64,000 bases of DNA from contig CM055898.1 in assembly GCA_029582155.1 (NCBI GenBank), positions 20,782,229-20,846,228 of the forward strand, in the 5' to 3' direction. The stretch comes from Panopea generosa. Its lineage: Eukaryota > Mollusca > Bivalvia > Adapedonta > Hiatellidae. The notes beneath the pieces are model-generated. The model saw only the letters and a program-made list of their open reading frames with translations, did no database searches and was not told the origin of the DNA. Positions 59,304 through 64,000 of this stretch are shown here, piece by piece (the first letter of the stretch is position 1; the number at the start of each line of letters is the position of its first letter). Position numbers and translations under genes: made by a program.

Positions 59304-61952
59304 GTAGGTTTTATTGATTTATTATTACGTCATGGTCTAAAGGAGTAGAGCCAGGAAAGGTAAAAATTGGCCTTATCTACAAAATGCCTGAAATTATGCA
59401 AAATGATGCAATATGAATGGACACTTTTTTGCATGATTAAACGTTTTTTTTGATTGTCTAGACATTTTATTTCACCCAATACTTATTGAAAAATATGTTT
59501 AAATTTTGAAGTTGTCCTTGAAGAATTGTAACATTATGAAACATTATGAAAAGGTGCACTTGATATATAATAAAGACATGCTGTATATAGTTCATTTAAA
59601 TCAATGTAAAATAAAATAAAACTAATATTAAATTAACATTTCTGTTTCATAATATTCATTAAAATATGTATAACTTCATAGATAAGTAAAGAGAGAGCGA
59701 GAGGTATGTTATTTAAAATATGTTTTACAGCGCTAATGTAATAATGATATAGTAGCAATAGGAACGCAAAATTTACTTAAGGAATGGGAATGTAATTTAA
59801 CTTTCAGTGAATAACAGAATGACCAAAATGTGTTGAGCATGAAGAGAAACATGTGGATATGCCCTAAATTGGTGTTGTAATAAAATTATTTGAACATTTA
59901 AACTATATATACTACATGTATGAGTGGTATGGATTGTGATTGCAATCATACTACTATGCTGATATAAAGCACAAACTTCTGAGGAGATTAGTATCCATGA
60001 CAATCAGGTTCCAGTGCAGCGTCGCTAACCTCAGGGGCTACAAAGGCTGAATACACATATTTTAAGGTAAAATTGCGCTTACTTAAAATCTGTCTAATTT
60101 TAGCGCATTGAGGTTCCATCACATCAGTATTTGAAAGTGGTGTTTCAATATCACACAACTAACACAGAAAGCAGGATTTCCTTTATATATTTATTTCTTA
60201 CATTGTTACAACTGTCATTTAAACTTACACTTGTCTAAATATAGTTCAAATACGTTCCCCATTTCATTATAACTGTTTCTACTTAAAACCTAACCATTAT
60301 CTCGATCAAACCATGCAACTTAACCCCCTTGCCTTCAGAAGTAATCTCCTTAAACTAAAACTCGGCTTTCCATCCTGCCTGCCAAAGTAAAACTCCCTAA
60401 ACTATAACTTGACTTAACATATCGCCTGCCAAAGTAACACTCTCCCCCATCTCATCTAACTTGTCCTATTTAAAGGTCTCGATAAAGATAAACTTTAAAA
60501 TCTTCTTGTTATTATAGGAAACACTCAGAAACAAATTGTGAGCATGATTATTGACACCTATGGAACAAAATTGTGAATTTCATGCCCCTGGCTGGTTCTC
60601 ACAGTTTGGCCCTTGTGATGGGGCTTACTTTACTAAATCTTAAGAAAATGACAAAAAACGTTATTTCTTATGACTGAATAGACTTATGTGAATGTTTTTT
60701 GGTGTGATTTGTTGTTGCTGATATGATGGTTAATACCTATATGAATTCCATGGTCACCACCCCATGAGGTATTAGGGTGGGTCATAGATTCATAAAGCTT
60801 TATGCCATAAAGAAAAATCAGGTGTCTGTTAAGGCCCATGACCTCTTGTTATCATTTACACATTATAGATAATCCAGTAGTCTGTAAAAAACATTTTGAA
60901 CAGCAGCAATTTGTCCAAGCATGAACATCAGCACAGTTAGACCATACCCAGTCACTGGCAGCTGTCAACAAAGCCTTGAAGGTGCAGGGCTGAGTTAAAA
61001 AACAGCATGTATACAAACAAATTTGACCCCCTTCCCCCACCCGAATCATTTTTGTTTTATTGTTTAAAAACTCCATACAGTCATCCTTTAACTTCTTTGA
61101 AATAAAAAGTGCCTTTATTGATTAAATTTGCAGATATCGGCAAATCATTGCCAAGTAAGACCTGTAATTCGCTGTCATTGTCATCCTCGTCATCAGTCTG
61201 TAGGAAATAGAAAATGTTAATTTTGATATAGAGTACAGTTGTCGACCACATTAATTTTAGTTTTAGTGATTAACGTGTTTTTTATAATATATATATTTTT
61301 TCTTTTTTTATCAGGGTAGAGGCCTGTGCTCATACTAAAAATAACTATGAAACGCACCAGCTTGCCAGAAATTTGCAAAAAAATGGGAACATAGGGTCTG
61401 TTTGGTTTCACTCTTCATACCCCGAAACACAGTTGATTTTTAGAAATACACCCGGTTTTCAACTTTTGGAAAAATGTTCTATTGAAAATTGTATAAAAAA
61501 ATTGAAAATCTAGACCGTCCTAAAAATCGATAATTTCGTATTGGACGTTAAGGAACAGTAACTCTAACTATATAAAGACTCTGCATATCTCATATATAAC
61601 ATATAAGAGAAATCACTGAAGCACCCCTTATGGATATTGTGTTGTTTGAAACAACAAACAACCTAAATTTATTTGAGAAATTAAAGAATATATTATTCCA
61701 AAACATAAAAATATAATTAAAAAAAAGAAAGAAAATAGCTGTGATAAAAGAATTATATTAATATTGATATATTTATTAAAAAAAGCCAACTTTAATATTA
61801 TAATATTATCAAAATATTGAGATGAACATCAACTACATGTTATTTTTTCCATATTTTTTAAAAGAAATTACCATTTGTTAAAATAAAATGTTTTATAAAA
61901 TTTTCATCTGATATTTTGTTTCATATGAAAAGAACTGGAAGTGAATAATAAA
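59304..61952. other. Downstream intron of the BAK-like gene (part)
   Basis: AT-rich; no BH3-like exon was found. A pyrimidine-rich acceptor-like site (TTTTTTCTTTTTTTATCAG, ending 61314) precedes a 65-codon open frame; see findings. Around 60725-60845 there is a segment with CATAGATTCATAAAGCTTTA and AAGGCCCATGACCTCTTG that looks repeat-like but has no second copy here. Confidence 0.45.
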
Positions 61953-62076
61953 AAGGTAATTATACAGTTCACTGTACAATATGGATTTTATTGTACTCAT
62001 CAATGTTGTGGTGAAAATCGAAAAATACAGGTTTTCACCACAACAGTGACTTGTACAGTGAACTGTATAATAACCT
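61953..62076. mobile_element. Small hairpin MITE, 124 bp
   Basis: The left end AAGGTAATTATACAGTTCAC plus TGTACA is the reverse complement of the right end TGTACAGTGAACTGTATAAT plus AACCTT, with about one mismatch in 26. An inner pair GTTGTGGTGAAAA / TTTTCACCACAAC extends the stem. The transcript would fold almost end to end. Confidence 0.75.
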
Positions 62077-62396
62077 TATATTATTTGACCCAAGAGACAA
62101 TTTTATCCATATATTAGGCTTTGCTTTGACTCACCATAGTGGCTTATTTTACCCACATTCATGCATGTCACAACTGATTTTGAAGTTTCTTTTTTGTTAA
62201 TGAGGTTTGTAAAAGAATGTATTCAGTTTTCAATATATAAGTTAGGTCCTCACTTGATTTTAGTAAATTGAATTATTATACCTCATGTGGACACACTAAA
62301 TGTAAATCTCCACACACCAATAGATAAAGTTTCTAGCCATTTCATGAAAATGTACTGTTAACCTCTCCGGCAGGAAATAGTTATTCAAGTATCACA
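62077..62396. other. AT-rich intron sequence
   Basis: Nothing recognised. Confidence 0.35.
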
Positions 62397-62703
62397 ACAC
62401 CACAGCATGGTCTAGTGGTAGAGCATCCGCCTTACAAATGGAAAGTCGTGAGCTCAATCCTCGGCTGGTTATACCAAAGACATGAAAAATGGTACTAGAA
62501 GCTTCCTTGGTTGGTGCTCAGCATTTAGAGGAAAATTCTGATTCTGATCAGCCCGTTAGTATAATGTGACTGGGTGGAGTATCATATTGTATGTCTGCAG
62601 CATGATACTGCAGTGTGGCAGTGTTCAGAATACTGTCTCAGGTAGACACTGTTGCAATATGACTGAAAAATTGTTGAAAGTGACTCCAAACACCATACAA
62701 CAA
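62397..62703 (+). mobile_element. SINE S2, full length, in the BAK-like gene intron
   Basis: The head has ATGGTCTAGTGGTAGAGCAT (A box) and GAGCTCAATCCTCGG (B-box region). The body has GGTTATACCAAAGACATGAA, CTAGAAGCTTCCTTGG, GTGACTGGGTGGAGTATCAT and CAGGTAGACACTGTTGCAAT, ending AAACACCATACAACAAC. Collinear with 29353-29672. Confidence 0.8.
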
Positions 62704-63235
62704 CAACTTAACTGTCACATATTTTTAAATAGATCCAGTTTTCCAATAAACAGTAATTCCCTTTGGTTGCCAATATTGCTGTCCCCCTCAACATATTGTG
62801 ATATCTATATGCTGTATCACTGAGGTATATGTCATTCTGTCATGCAAATGTATTTGACCAGTGAAGTTAAGTGCCATAATAGAGTCCCAAATATACACAA
62901 ACTTGATTAGTAACTGGTTGTAGACTCTTTCTTTTCTGCATTTTTAGTTGTTTGACAGAGATGTTTCTGTCCACCTGTAAAGTACTGGCCCATGTTTAAC
63001 CTGCTGCTGTAACTGACTAGCTGAATCCATCTTTGCCCAGAGTCATATTTGATGAATTATATTTGTATCCCCTGCTTTTGAAGGAAATTAGGGGATATCT
63101 TGAAATGGCGTTCATATGTTTGTATGTTCATCATGTTTGGTATCGACAAACAGACGTAGGTCCTACCACAGTTTTAACCAAATTCAAGTGAAACTTGCTT
63201 TACAGCTGGTACATGGTTTAACATGAGTCAGCCAA
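62704..63235. other. AT-rich intron sequence
   Basis: No exon or repeat recognised. Confidence 0.35.
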
Positions 63236-63655
63236 GCCAGTGTGGTTCCGGCTAAGAATAGACTCACTGTCAATCTCTGCAGAGGGGTAGGAATCCTCCG
63301 ATGGGTGTTATGTTCATTTTATCATTTTTTGTCATGTTCACTATTATCGTTAAATTTTCAACCCCTGTGTGGTTCCAGGGAGCCATGAGTGATGGCAAGA
63401 ATAGGATCGCTGTGGCTTATGCATGTCGTAAGAAGCGACAAATTGAGTAATACGATAGAATTTGCTGAAACTCTGCAGTTCTGCAGGTATCAAGGTTCTA
63501 GGTTCATTCTGCATATTCATTTGTTGATGTATTTTTTTTAATCTGTATGTTAATTTGTTGTTTTGGTACATGTAGATAGAACCTGGAATTTTCCTTCCTG
63601 TTGGCGTCGAATAACCTATAATGTATTGGTACGCCGTAAAACCCTATTCATTAAC
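63236..63655 (-). repeat. Dispersed repeat D1, minus strand, near full length
   Basis: The plus strand carries the reversed D1 blocks: GGCTAAGAATAGACTCACTG, ATCTCTGCAGAGGGGTAGGA, CACTATTATCGTTAAATTTT, GCATGTCGTAAGAAGCGACA, TCTGCAGGTATCAAGGTTCT and ACGCCGTAAAACCCTATTCA. Collinear with 36957-37400. Confidence 0.75.
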
Positions 63656-64000
63656 AGGAGTCAGGGGTCTTGGTGTTCCAACTCACTGATGTTTATTGAG
63701 TTATGTCGCTTTGTTATTTTTAAAGAGCTTTAAACTTTTTTCACCTTTTTCATCAATTCCTAAAAGACACAACTTCTCCCACAGTTTAACTTAATTAAAC
63801 TGAAACTTAATTTAAAGCAGTTACCTTGTCTAAACGTGAGGCGGTGGTCTTGACATTCCGATTAAATGATTTTTAATAGAATTATGGTGCTGTGTTGTTT
63901 TTTTACATCACAGTTTGGATCAACAACCCTCTGGATGCAAACTATCCTATAAAATGAATAAGTGTCCAGTGGTTAAAGTCTTGGACTTCGAACTCAGATC
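63656..64000. other. AT-rich intron sequence to window end
   Basis: Nothing recognised; the BAK-like gene is expected to continue to the right. Confidence 0.35.

Noticed and set aside
59304-64000. Search for the BH3, BH1, BH2 and membrane-anchor exons of the BAK-like gene
   Set aside because: No LxxxGD or NWGR-type segment with splice sites was found by reading; they probably lie beyond the window.

Overview
The window looks like intron and intergenic DNA of an invertebrate animal, most likely a mollusc and probably a bivalve. It is AT-rich, almost free of long coding sequence, and packed with tRNA-derived SINEs, small inverted-repeat (MITE-like) elements, microsatellites and minisatellites. 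Two short motifs I associate with molluscan interspersed repeats (near 28768 and 58472) point the same way. The species is not identified. Repeat family names S1 to S4 are my own labels, based only on similarity between copies inside this window.

Layout. 1-7.5 kb: SINE S1 copies, a 60-bp and a 42-bp minisatellite, and an irregular long tandem repeat. 7.5-18.2 kb: a segmental duplication of about 4.2 kb in direct orientation. Its copies differ strongly in their microsatellites, and a 47-bp minisatellite is a single unit at the edge of copy A but about 25 units beside copy B. 19-25 kb: a 95-bp minisatellite, then an S1 SINE whose tRNA-like head has been expanded internally into about 32 tandem 61-bp units. 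26.7-41 kb: dispersed SINEs of four families, MITE-like elements, a decayed reverse-transcriptase fragment, and a 2-kb element with TTAA at both ends. 41-45.4 kb: foldback structures sharing a repeated core, one with a 36-bp minisatellite (12 codons per unit) on only one arm. 46.5-48.5 kb: two adjacent minisatellites.

Genes. Three coding signals are supported. (1) The first two coding exons of a BAK-like pro-apoptotic Bcl-2 family gene, plus strand, 57917-57979 and 59131-59303; its BH3, BH1, BH2 and membrane-anchor exons were not found and presumably lie beyond 64000. (2) The first two exons of an unrecognised minus-strand gene at 51675 and 50673-50587, with an intron directly after the start codon. 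(3) A likely terminal exon of an unrecognised plus-strand gene at 49376-49532. No rRNA gene, functional tRNA gene, CRISPR array or bacterial operon was seen. Most longer open frames are products of minisatellites whose period is a multiple of three.

I did not find a convincing new biochemical system. The most unusual structures are the satellite that grew inside a SINE head, the one-armed expansion in a foldback, and the duplication flanked by an expanded minisatellite. All boundaries come from reading by eye and are approximate to a few tens of bases unless a splice site or an element end defines them.
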